NCBI RefSeq assembly: GCF_009651005.1
Contig: NZ_WHVW01000019.1
Span: 1-64,000, forward strand
Source of the DNA: Sporosarcina obsidiansis
GTDB taxonomy: Bacteria > Bacillota > Bacilli > Bacillales_A > Planococcaceae
Direction of reading: 5' to 3'
DNA length: 64,000 bases
Of the stretch, positions 57,191-64,000 are shown one piece after another; position 1 is the stretch's first letter, and each line of letters begins with the position of its first letter. The notes under the pieces are model-generated. The model made no database searches. It was not told where the DNA came from and worked only from the letters and a program-made list of their open reading frames with translations. The translations under genes and the position numbers were made by a program.

Positions 57191-57889
57191 TCATTGGTAT
57201 TCATGTTTAAAAGACTGGTACAATTTCACGATCGCTCTTTTTTCAATACGGGAAACATAGCTACGGGAAATATTTAGTTGTTCAGCAATTTCTTTTTGCG
57301 TCATAGGTTTGTCATCTAACAAACCATAGCGGCGCTGAATAACCTCAAGTTCTCGGGCATCTAACTTACCCAAATGCTTGTATAGACGCTCTTTTTGCTC
57401 ATTCTGTTCTACTGTAGTTTGAGGAGGGATGTCATCTGTTTGAAGAAGGTCTGCGATTTCTAGGGATTGGCCGTCTTTATCCAGGCCGATGGGTTCATTG
57501 AGGGATACATCTTTCTGTACTTTTTTTTGTGTTCGTAAATACATAAGAATTTCGTTCTCGATACAGCGAGCGGCATACGTGGCAAGTTTCGTTTTACGAT
57601 CTGGCGTAAAGCTGTTGATGGCTTTCATAAGCCCGATAGCACCGATGGAAATATAGTCATCCAATAATTCATGCTTCGGTTGGAACTTTTTCACAATATG
57701 TGCGACGAGACGCATATTGTGTTCAATTAACTCATCCCGTGCACTTTCATCACCTTCAGCTAATCGTCTCAGGCACTCTGCTTCTTCCTTTTTTGAGAGC
57801 GGACGAAGGAAAGCTTGCCCCCTGATGTACCCGATTAACGCGGGGATCTCTAACCATAATTGCATGACGGCCATGAAAAACCCGCTCAT
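57191..57889 (-). CDS. sigK: Sporulation sigma factor SigK
   Basis: A 232-residue late mother-cell sigma factor. It carries an N-terminal pro-sequence, MSGFFMAVMQLWLEIPALIG, which is hydrophobic and aligns with the B. subtilis pro-sequence so that cleavage would fall before Y21. Region 2 shows LIEHNMRLVAHIVKKF and GTKLATYAARCIENEI-like KTKLATYAARCIENEI, and region 4 ISRSYVSRIEKRA. The gene is continuous, with no skin-type element at the usual site after ENEI. The ATG at 57889 follows GGAGGTGA. It shows the host forms spores. Confidence 0.93.
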   Translation of the reverse strand: MSGFFMAVMQLWLEIPALIGYIRGQAFLRPLSKKEEAECLRRLAEGDESARDELIEHNMRLVAHIVKKFQPKHELLDDYISIGAIGLMKAINSFTPDRKTKLATYAARCIENEILMYLRTQKKVQKDVSLNEPIGLDKDGQSLEIADLLQTDDIPPQTTVEQNEQKERLYKHLGKLDARELEVIQRRYGLLDDKPMTQKEIAEQLNISRSYVSRIEKRAIVKLYQSFKHEYQ

Positions 57890-58010
57890 GTAATCACCTC
57901 CGATAGTTGGTACTTCAACATATGCGAAGACAAAGAGCTCTATCACCCGATAAAAGCTGAACAAGATAGAAGGAAATTAGACGCGAGAGTGCGTGCACCA
58001 TACACAATTG

Positions 58011-58019
58011 TGTTATAAT
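58011..58019 (+). promoter_or_regulatory. Extended -10 promoter of the yqeG operon
   Basis: TG-T-TATAAT at 58011-58019 forms an extended -10 without a clear -35. It lies 36 bases before the yqeG start and opens the long yqeG to yqeM run. Confidence 0.6.
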
Positions 58020-58054
58020 CAGACAAGAATTTGTTGTGGGGCGGAGAGGATAAC

Positions 58055-58570
58055 GTGTTAAATCATTTTTTGCCGAATGAATATGTCAAGTCGGTGTTTC
58101 ATATTAAGCCAGAAAATCTTGTAGAGAGTGGGATCAAAGGCATTATAACCGATCTTGATAATACACTCGTTGAATGGGATCGTGCAGACGCTACGGAAGA
58201 TATAATGGCCTGGTTTAAAGCCATGCGCGATGTCGGTTTACAAATTACGATTGTTTCTAATAATCATATAGAGCGTGTAAGTCACTTTTGTGAGCCTTTG
58301 GGCATTCCGTTTATATGCGAAGCTCGGAAACCCTTAAAAAAGGCGTTTCATCAAGCCATTGCTACACTTGGGCTGCCAAAAGATGAAATCGTAATGATTG
58401 GCGATCAGTTACTGACAGATGTCTTAGGGGCGAATCGAGTCGGTTTACAAACGATATTAGTCGTTCCGGTTGCGAGTTCAGATGCGACGATTACGAAATT
58501 CAACAGAGCGATCGAACGGAGAATTATGGCTAGGTTCAAAAGAAAAGGGTTAATTACGTGGGAGGACTAA
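58055..58570 (+). CDS. yqeG: HAD-IIIA phosphatase YqeG
   Basis: A 171-residue HAD-superfamily phosphatase. The nucleophile motif is ITDLDNTLVEWD, the second TIVSNN and the third GDQLLTDV. The physiological substrate is not settled; the family is related to phosphatidylglycerophosphatases. The GTG at 58055 has GGAGAGGA just upstream and matches the B. subtilis start. The 3' end abuts yqeH two bases away, opening a conserved translation and ribosome-assembly operon. Confidence 0.9.
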   Translation: MLNHFLPNEYVKSVFHIKPENLVESGIKGIITDLDNTLVEWDRADATEDIMAWFKAMRDVGLQITIVSNNHIERVSHFCEPLGIPFICEARKPLKKAFHQAIATLGLPKDEIVMIGDQLLTDVLGANRVGLQTILVVPVASSDATITKFNRAIERRIMARFKRKGLITWED

Positions 58571-58572
58571 AT

Positions 58573-59673
58573 TTGGAATTGATCAAGTGTATTGGATGTG
58601 GAATTGCGATCCAAACAACGGATAAAGCTGGAGAAGGTTATGCACCACCATCCTCTTTAGAGAAGGAAGATGTGATCTGCCAGCGCTGCTTTAAATTACG
58701 GAATTACAATGAATTACAACCAGTGTCCTTATCGGGAGACGATTTTTTAGCGATTTTAAATGGTATTGGTACAAAAGACGGTTTGATTGTTAAAATCGTT
58801 GATATTTTTGATTTTAATGGTAGCTGGATCAATGGATTACATCGTTTTGTTGGCAAAAAAGATATTTTATTGATCGGTAACAAATCAGATATTTTGCCGA
58901 AGTCCATCAATCCTAATCGTGTCACAAACTGGATGAAGACCGAAGCGGGAAAATTGGGATTGAAACCAGTAGATGTCATGTTAGTTTCAGCGGTTAAAGG
59001 CCACGGAATGGCAGAGGCGCTGGATGCCATTGAAACGCTTCGTCAAGGTAAAGATGTCTATGTTGTAGGTTGCACAAATGTAGGGAAATCTACTTTTATC
59101 AATCGCATTATTAAAGATGCGACGGGTGTACAAGATGTTATTACGACGTCTTACTTCCCTGGCACGACATTAGATGTTGTCGAAATTCCATTAGATGATG
59201 GAAAGTCATTGATGGATACACCGGGTATTATTAATGAACATCAAATTGCGCATTATGTAGACGCGACTGATTTGAAACTCATTACGCCTAAAAAAGAACT
59301 GAAGCCAAAAGTCTATCAGTTGAATGCAGAGCAAACATTATTTATTGGTGGTTTAGCTCGTTTTGACTTTATTGCAGGCGACAGATCGTCATTTACTATC
59401 TATGCAGCAAATGGATTACCTATTCATCGAACGAAACTGGAAAATGCGGATGAACTATATGAGAAACATCGTGGTGACATGCTTTCTCCGCCAGGGCCGG
59501 CATCGCTTGAAAAGCTGCCACCACTCGTTCGTCATCAATTTTCCATCAAGCAAGCCAAGACGGACATTGTCATTTCCGGACTAGGCTGGATTACCATTCA
59601 GCATGCCGATGTGCAGGTGGCTGTACACGCTCCAAAAGGCGTGAATGTCGTAGTGAGACCTTCACTAATCTAA
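58573..59673 (+). CDS. yqeH: Circularly permuted ribosome-assembly GTPase YqeH
   Basis: A 366-residue GTPase needed for 30S subunit assembly. A treble-clef zinc finger (CIGCG...CQRC) leads. The G motifs are permuted: G4 NKSD near residue 98 comes before the P-loop GCTNVGKST near 167 and DTPG near 215. The C-terminal part binds RNA. The TTG at 58573 follows GGGAGGA and gives the B. subtilis length exactly; the GTG at 58558 lies before that site. Confidence 0.94.
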   Translation: MELIKCIGCGIAIQTTDKAGEGYAPPSSLEKEDVICQRCFKLRNYNELQPVSLSGDDFLAILNGIGTKDGLIVKIVDIFDFNGSWINGLHRFVGKKDILLIGNKSDILPKSINPNRVTNWMKTEAGKLGLKPVDVMLVSAVKGHGMAEALDAIETLRQGKDVYVVGCTNVGKSTFINRIIKDATGVQDVITTSYFPGTTLDVVEIPLDDGKSLMDTPGIINEHQIAHYVDATDLKLITPKKELKPKVYQLNAEQTLFIGGLARFDFIAGDRSSFTIYAANGLPIHRTKLENADELYEKHRGDMLSPPGPASLEKLPPLVRHQFSIKQAKTDIVISGLGWITIQHADVQVAVHAPKGVNVVVRPSLI

Positions 59674-59698
59674 ATGAGATTCTTAGAGGAGATTACAA

Positions 59699-60526
59699 AT
59701 GAAAAAATGGTATGCCGTTTTAGGTGACCCAATCGCACAGTCGATGTCACCTGTTATGCATGATCAGTGGTGTCATGAAAATGAATTGAATGCCACCTAC
59801 ATACCGATTCACGTAGAACCACAGCAGTTGGAACAAGCTGTACAAAGTCTACGGACACTTGGATGTAGTGGATGGAATGTAACTGTTCCACATAAACAGA
59901 CGATTATCCCTTTTTTAGATGAGGTGGACGAATCCGCAAGTGTTATGAATGCAGTCAACACAGTGTATCGAGACCCTAACGGAAAACTGATAGGTGCCAA
60001 TACGGATGGGGCTGGATTTGTCAAGTCTTTGCAAGAGTTTACAGGTGATTCACATACGAATCGAAAGGTGCTTATAGTAGGTGCTGGCGGTGCGGCGAGA
60101 GGGATTGCGTTTGCGTTGCAGTCAGCAGGGTACGGTCCTATTTATTTTACCAACCGAACCACTTCTAAGGCGGCAGAACTGGCCTCTCAAATACAAAACG
60201 CACATGTTATTACAGTGGAAGAAGCAGAAGAACGACTAGATGAATTCGGACTCGTTGTGCAAACGACTTCTGTTGGGATGAACTTTGCGCAAGCTGGAAT
60301 GCCTCTTAATCCTAAAAATGTAACGAGTGGTTCAATCGTAGCGGATATCATTTATAATCCGTTAGAAACGGAATTTTTACGAGCAGCAAAACAAGCAGGT
60401 GCTCTTACCATGAATGGTGTTGGTATGTTTGTTCATCAGGGCGCCCTCGCTTTTGAGAAGTGGACAGGGGTCTATCCTGATACGAAAAAAATGATCGAAA
60501 CGATTACAATGAAAGTTGGCGGGTAA
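59699..60526 (+). CDS. aroE: Shikimate dehydrogenase
   Basis: A 275-residue NADPH enzyme of aromatic amino-acid synthesis. The substrate site is SMSPVMHDQW and NVTVPHK with its catalytic lysine; TDGAGF and the nucleotide loop GAGGAARGIAFAL follow; the NADP-binding NRTTSK is present. GAGGAG precedes the ATG. It sits inside the ribosome-assembly operon, a placement conserved in Bacillales that has no evident metabolic reason. Confidence 0.96.
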   Translation: MKKWYAVLGDPIAQSMSPVMHDQWCHENELNATYIPIHVEPQQLEQAVQSLRTLGCSGWNVTVPHKQTIIPFLDEVDESASVMNAVNTVYRDPNGKLIGANTDGAGFVKSLQEFTGDSHTNRKVLIVGAGGAARGIAFALQSAGYGPIYFTNRTTSKAAELASQIQNAHVITVEEAEERLDEFGLVVQTTSVGMNFAQAGMPLNPKNVTSGSIVADIIYNPLETEFLRAAKQAGALTMNGVGMFVHQGALAFEKWTGVYPDTKKMIETITMKVGG

Positions 60527-60528
60527 AC

Positions 60529-60819
60529 ATGTTAACAGGTAAACAAAAAAGATTTCTACGCAGCGAAGCGCATCATTTGCAACCATTATTCCAAATCGGG
60601 AAAAGTGGTTTAACAGAAGCGATTTTGGCGCAAATTGATGAGGCATTAGAAGCTCGCGAACTATTGAAAGTCAGCATCCTTCAAAATTGTGAAGAAGATA
60701 AGACGGAAATAGCAGAACGAATTGGCGCATTTAAAGGCATTGAAGTGGTACAAGTCATCGGTAACACGATCGTTCTGTACAGAGAATCGAAAGAGAAGAA
60801 GCGTATAGAATTACCATAA
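60529..60819 (+). CDS. yhbY: CRM-domain RNA-binding protein YhbY (YqeI)
   Basis: A 96-residue CRM-fold protein associated with pre-50S ribosomes. It opens MLTGKQKRFLRSEAHHLQPL and has the conserved FQIGKSGLTEA, ELLKVSIL and VIGNTIVLYR; the GxxG-like loop of the fold is in KSG. Length is standard. The gene follows aroE two bases after the stop. Confidence 0.94.
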   Translation: MLTGKQKRFLRSEAHHLQPLFQIGKSGLTEAILAQIDEALEARELLKVSILQNCEEDKTEIAERIGAFKGIEVVQVIGNTIVLYRESKEKKRIELP

Positions 60820-60829
60820 GGAGAATTAG

Positions 60830-61414
60830 ATGAAACGAATCGGCATTTTGGGTGGAACATTCAATCCGCCGCATATCGGGCATTTGTTAATCGCCAATGA
60901 AGTGCGGTACGCATGTGATCTTGAAGAAGTGTGGTTGATGCCAGCTGCTATTCCCCCACATAAAGTAGCAGCTGGGGATGCAACTGCAGAACAACGATTG
61001 CGTATGGTGAAATTGGCGGTTGCTGACATTGAAGGACTGAGTGTATCTTCTTTTGAGATGGAACGTGGCGGTATTTCCTACACCTACGATACGATGACAC
61101 AATTAGTCAATGACGAACCGAGGCATGAATTCTATTTCATTATCGGTGGTGACATGATCGATATGTTGCCTAATTGGTATCGAATTGATGAGTTAATAAA
61201 AATCATTAAGTTTATCGGTGTAAAACGTCCGGGGGCTGTCAATACATCTGATCTTCCAGTCGAGATGGTGGAAACGCCACAACTCGATTTGTCTTCTACT
61301 TTGATCCGTCAACGATTTTTAGAAGGAGGAACTGTTCAATTACTGATTCCTCCAGCTGTCGAGGCATACATTCGAGAGGAGAGATTATATGGATCTTCAA
61401 CAAGTTCGAAATGA
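60830..61414 (+). CDS. nadD: Nicotinate-nucleotide adenylyltransferase
   Basis: A 194-residue enzyme that turns nicotinate mononucleotide into deamido-NAD, the step after NadC. The nucleotidyltransferase motif is GGTFNPPHIGH, with the second SSTLIRQR near residue 157. AAGGAG is before the ATG. It overlaps yqeK by 26 bases, so translation of the two is coupled. Confidence 0.96.
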   Translation: MKRIGILGGTFNPPHIGHLLIANEVRYACDLEEVWLMPAAIPPHKVAAGDATAEQRLRMVKLAVADIEGLSVSSFEMERGGISYTYDTMTQLVNDEPRHEFYFIIGGDMIDMLPNWYRIDELIKIIKFIGVKRPGAVNTSDLPVEMVETPQLDLSSTLIRQRFLEGGTVQLLIPPAVEAYIREERLYGSSTSSK

Positions 61415-61961
61415 TCTTCAGCAACGCTTGCCACAAGAACGCTATGAGCATGTGAATCGTGTGACAGCGACTGCGATGGAGTTAGCGGAAGAAGTAGGCG
61501 TATCGGTGGGAAATGCAGAAATTGCAGGTCTGTTTCATGATTATGCCAAGTTTATGGATAAAGATGAGTTGCATGAATTACTGAAACAAGATAAAGAGTA
61601 TGAACTCTATTCACAATACCATTCAGAGCTATGGCATGCGCCAGTCGGGGCTATATTAGCTAAAGAGCGATATGGAGTTGAAGATCAGGATGTACTTCAG
61701 GCGATCCGTTTCCATACAACGGGTCGAGCTGGTATGAGTCCTTTAGAAAAAGTGATTTACGTGGCAGATTTGATCGAGCCGGGCAGAAAGTTTCCTGGGA
61801 TTGAAGAATTACGAAATCGAATTGCAGGTCGATCGTTGGATGATCAAATGACCGAGTGTATACAACATACAGTAAAATTTCTTGTTCATCAGTACGCAGT
61901 CATTTTCCCTTATTCATTTGATTGCTATAATGAACATGTACGCAGAAGAAAGGAACAGTGA
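61389..61961 (+). CDS. yqeK: HD-domain diadenosine tetraphosphatase YqeK
   Basis: A 190-residue HD hydrolase. Metal residues: HVNRVTATAMEL, the HD pair in GLFHDYAKF, LWHAPVG and IRFHTTG, then YVADLIEPGR. YqeK enzymes were shown to split Ap4A symmetrically to ADP, so it probably clears this alarm nucleotide. GAGGAGAG precedes the ATG, inside the nadD end. rsfS follows four bases after. Confidence 0.92.
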   Translation: MDLQQVRNDLQQRLPQERYEHVNRVTATAMELAEEVGVSVGNAEIAGLFHDYAKFMDKDELHELLKQDKEYELYSQYHSELWHAPVGAILAKERYGVEDQDVLQAIRFHTTGRAGMSPLEKVIYVADLIEPGRKFPGIEELRNRIAGRSLDDQMTECIQHTVKFLVHQYAVIFPYSFDCYNEHVRRRKEQ

Positions 61962-61964
61962 AAT

Positions 61965-62309
61965 ATGCCAACTTTATTGGAATTAGCTTACCAAGCAGTA
62001 GATAACAAGAAAGCGGAAGATATTGTCGTATTAAATATGGAGGGTATCTCATTGATTGCTGACCAATTCATCATTTGTCATGCAAACTCTGAACGACAAG
62101 TACAAGCCATTGCGCGAGAAGTTGCGGATCAGGCTTCAAAAGAGGGCTATACAGTAAAGCGAATGGAAGGATTCGATTCTGGGCGCTGGGTATTAGTTGA
62201 CTTGTTAGATGTCGTTGTTCATGTTTTCCACAAAGAAGAACGAGGATTCTATAATCTAGAAAAACTTTGGGGAGACGCACCGTTATTAGACGTGGCGAAT
62301 GAACAATGA
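61965..62309 (+). CDS. rsfS: Ribosome silencing factor RsfS
   Basis: A 114-residue protein that binds ribosomal protein L14 and keeps the subunits apart when nutrients fail. Family signatures are DIVVLNMEGISLIADQFIIC, GRWVLVDLLDVVVHVF and ERGFYNLEKLWGDAP. Length is normal. It overlaps yqeM by four bases. Confidence 0.95.
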   Translation: MPTLLELAYQAVDNKKAEDIVVLNMEGISLIADQFIICHANSERQVQAIAREVADQASKEGYTVKRMEGFDSGRWVLVDLLDVVVHVFHKEERGFYNLEKLWGDAPLLDVANEQ

Positions 62310-63046
62310 ATTCTTCCTATCAGGAGTTCGCATACATTTATGATGAATTAATGAATGATATCCCGTATGGCGCCTATATCGAGTTACTCGATTTGGCGTC
62401 TACAGGCGTTGCGGGGAAAAAAATATTGGATATTGGTTGTGGTACGGGATTATTATCCACGATGTTGGCGGAAAAAGGTGCCACCGTTACCGGCGTTGAC
62501 TTATCAGCCGACATGCTAGAAGTAGCCATCAGCCGTGCAACGTCACTAGGACTAGCTATTGACTTTATCCAACAACCGATGCAGCAACTGGAAGTGCAAG
62601 AGACCTACGATATAGCGGTCATTTCGATTGATTCCTTGAATTACTTAGTGTCACAACATGAAGTGGAAGAAACTTTTCATAGAATATATCATTCACTTAG
62701 CAAGGGTGGACTGTTGATGTTTGACGTGCATTCTCTTTTCAAAATGGATGAGATTTTCTTGGAAGGACCATTTGTTTTTGATGATGGACACATTACGTAT
62801 GTTTGGCAGACGGCTCCTGGAGACGAGGAATATTCCATTCATTCGGAGCTGGCTTTTTTCGTGAGACAGGAAAATGGATACTATAAACGTTTCGACGAAG
62901 TACATACTCAACGTTCTTTTTCTGTGGCAGACTATGCACGTATGTTGGATCGTGCAGGATTTACGATTGAGCGGATTTTTGCGGATTGGGAAGATGAGCC
63001 TCCAACAGAAGAAAGTGAAAGAATATTCTTTCAAGTGCGGAAATAG
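62306..63046 (+). CDS. yqeM: SAM-dependent methyltransferase YqeM
   Basis: A 246-residue class I methyltransferase with SAM loop ILDIGCGTGLLSTML and the aspartate of GVDLSADML. The substrate is not known. It overlaps the rsfS stop (ATGA), so it is the last gene of the operon. In B. subtilis comER, on the opposite strand, lies between yqeM and comEA; it is absent here. Confidence 0.9.
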   Translation: MNSSYQEFAYIYDELMNDIPYGAYIELLDLASTGVAGKKILDIGCGTGLLSTMLAEKGATVTGVDLSADMLEVAISRATSLGLAIDFIQQPMQQLEVQETYDIAVISIDSLNYLVSQHEVEETFHRIYHSLSKGGLLMFDVHSLFKMDEIFLEGPFVFDDGHITYVWQTAPGDEEYSIHSELAFFVRQENGYYKRFDEVHTQRSFSVADYARMLDRAGFTIERIFADWEDEPPTEESERIFFQVRK

Positions 63047-63133
63047 ATCTTCCAAAGTTTCGGGAAATCGGTTATAGTAAGGGAGACTCCATACGGTGCT
63101 GATAGAAAGGAACGTTGACATATTCGTTCATTC

Positions 63134-63772
63134 ATGACCGAAAAATGGCGTAAAATGATCATTCCTATTGCAGCGATCGCTGTACTTTCCTCTGTTCTGT
63201 TCTTTCCCCGAGAACAAACGGATCTAGTATCCGAAGAACGTGGACAATCCCTATTTGAACCGAAAGATCCTCTTCTACAGATGGAAGAAATTGAACCACC
63301 AGTTGAGCAAGTGACTGAAGTTGTTACTGTGTCAATATTAGTAGATGTAAAAGGTGCTGTGAAACATCCTGGTCTCTATTCCTTGCAAGAGGGAGATCGT
63401 TTATTAGATGCAGTCCAAGCGGCAGGTGGCTATACAGAAGAAGCTGAGACTCGTTTGCTAAACTATGCCCAGAAGCTACAAGATGAATCAGTAGTGTACG
63501 TGCCGGTTGTGGGAGAAGAGCCTCCGACTTATGAACAGCCAGCATCATCAGTAGCTTCTACTGGCAGCAACCAGACGACGAAGGTGAATATAAATACAGC
63601 CAATGAAATGGACTTTCAAACGTTGCCTGGCATTGGTCCGTCTAAAGCGATGGCGATTGTAAAGTTTCGAGAAGAACATGGTGTGTTCTCTCAACTGGAC
63701 GGTCTTAAGCAAGTGTCAGGAATTGGAGATAAAACTTTTGAAAAATTAGAATCACTTATCACTCTTAATTGA
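63134..63772 (+). CDS. comEA: Competence DNA receptor ComEA
   Basis: A 212-residue membrane-anchored DNA-binding protein for transformation. One N-terminal helix (about residues 8-25) is followed by a linker, an SLBB domain (VDVKGAVKHPGLYSLQEGDR) and a C-terminal double helix-hairpin-helix (NINTANEMDFQTLPGIGPSK, then VSGIGDKTFEKL) that binds DNA. The ATG at 63134 has no good ribosome site close by; AAAGGAA at 63106 is too far. A start further inside cannot be excluded. Confidence 0.93.
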   Translation: MTEKWRKMIIPIAAIAVLSSVLFFPREQTDLVSEERGQSLFEPKDPLLQMEEIEPPVEQVTEVVTVSILVDVKGAVKHPGLYSLQEGDRLLDAVQAAGGYTEEAETRLLNYAQKLQDESVVYVPVVGEEPPTYEQPASSVASTGSNQTTKVNINTANEMDFQTLPGIGPSKAMAIVKFREEHGVFSQLDGLKQVSGIGDKTFEKLESLITLN

Positions 63773-63785
63773 TGGAGGCGACCGT

Positions 63786-64000
63786 ATGGAGCGAATTACT
63801 TGGGACCAGTTCTTTATGGCGCAAAGTCATTTGCTGGCGATGCGCAGCACATGTACTAGACTTTCAGTTGGGTCTATTTTGGTGCGCGATCAACGAATTA
63901 TAGCTGGCGGCTATAATGGATCGATATCTGGCGGCGATCATTGCATTGAGCATGGCTGCTATGTAGTGGATAATCATTGTGTACGGACGATTCATTCGGA
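63786..64000 (+). CDS. comEB: dCMP deaminase family protein ComEB, 5' part
   Basis: The first 71 codons of a zinc-dependent deaminase, cut off by the window edge. It opens MERITWDQFFMAQSHLLAMR, with CTRLSVGSILV and AGGYNGSISGGDHC, as in dCMP deaminases. It lies beside comEA as in B. subtilis, where it is not needed for competence. GGAGG precedes the ATG. Confidence 0.93.
   Translation, partial: MERITWDQFFMAQSHLLAMRSTCTRLSVGSILVRDQRIIAGGYNGSISGGDHCIEHGCYVVDNHCVRTIHS

Noticed and set aside
56957-57277. Open frames on both strands in the tandem repeat near sigK
   Set aside because: They come from the repeated, GC-rich hairpin sequence; no ribosome site and no protein-like features.
57895-57990. 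Possible sigma-E type promoter of sigK (ATA, 16 bases, CATATGTT on the minus strand)
   Set aside because: The match to the sigma-E consensus is loose, and several similar AT-rich pairs can be found nearby. Not strong enough to list as a feature.

Overview
This 64 kb window is chromosomal DNA of a low-GC, endospore-forming Firmicute of the Bacillales. Gene content and order are closest to the Sporosarcina/Planococcaceae type; this placement is inferred from gene families and synteny, not from a database search. Supporting signs are the B. subtilis-like runs yprB-gpsB-rnpB-ypsC-ypvA, cymR-iscS-mnmA-yrrB-recD2-alaS-yrzL-ruvX-yrzB-mltG-trmR-udk-greA-yrrS-mtnN and yqeG-yqeH-aroE-yhbY-nadD-yqeK-rsfS-yqeM-comEA-comEB, a type B RNase P RNA, and an uninterrupted sigK that keeps its pro-sequence.

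Layout. 1-4.3 kb: a small membrane protein, dapA behind a lysine riboswitch (both on the minus strand), a GmhB-like HAD phosphatase and a LURP-one-related protein. 4.3-15.4 kb: a complete type I-C CRISPR-Cas locus, ordered leader, array 1 (13 repeats), cas3-cas5c-cas8c-cas7c-cas4-cas1-cas2, leader, array 2 (25 repeats plus one fossil repeat). 15.7-30.2 kb: yprB, gpsB, rnpB, a GGDEF/degenerate-EAL protein, a THUMP methyltransferase, an XPD/DinG-type helicase, a CheX-like protein, a double dynamin (dynA), a rhodanese, a phosphoesterase, an RNase HI-like protein, a zinc-finger protein and a cold-shock protein. 30.5-39.3 kb: a CidA/CidB-like pair, the NAD block (nifS-niaR divergent from nadC-nadA, with no nadB), then proB-proA under a proline T-box and an ilvE-type aminotransferase. 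39.7-56.9 kb: a lipoprotein, rarA, and the sulfur/tRNA/translation cluster including alaS under an alanine T-box. 57-64 kb: sigK, then the yqe-com cluster running off the right edge inside comEB.

How the parts work together. The CRISPR locus has all adaptation genes (cas4, cas1, cas2), interference genes (cas3, cas8c, cas7c) and the processing nuclease (cas5c). A likely internal start within cas8c would supply the Cas11c small subunit. The two arrays share a leader dyad and the same 3' repeat handle, so one machinery should serve both. The spacers carry a history: two overlapping spacers in array 1 expose a TTC motif at the right place to be the PAM, and one spacer occurs in both arrays with a single substitution. 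Outside the CRISPR region the most unusual structures are intergenic repeats: a GC-rich dispersed element, one copy of which has perfect 15-bp terminal inverted repeats and the other of which lies between two copies of a 25-bp terminator hairpin, and a tandem pair of 121-bp hairpin units next to sigK.
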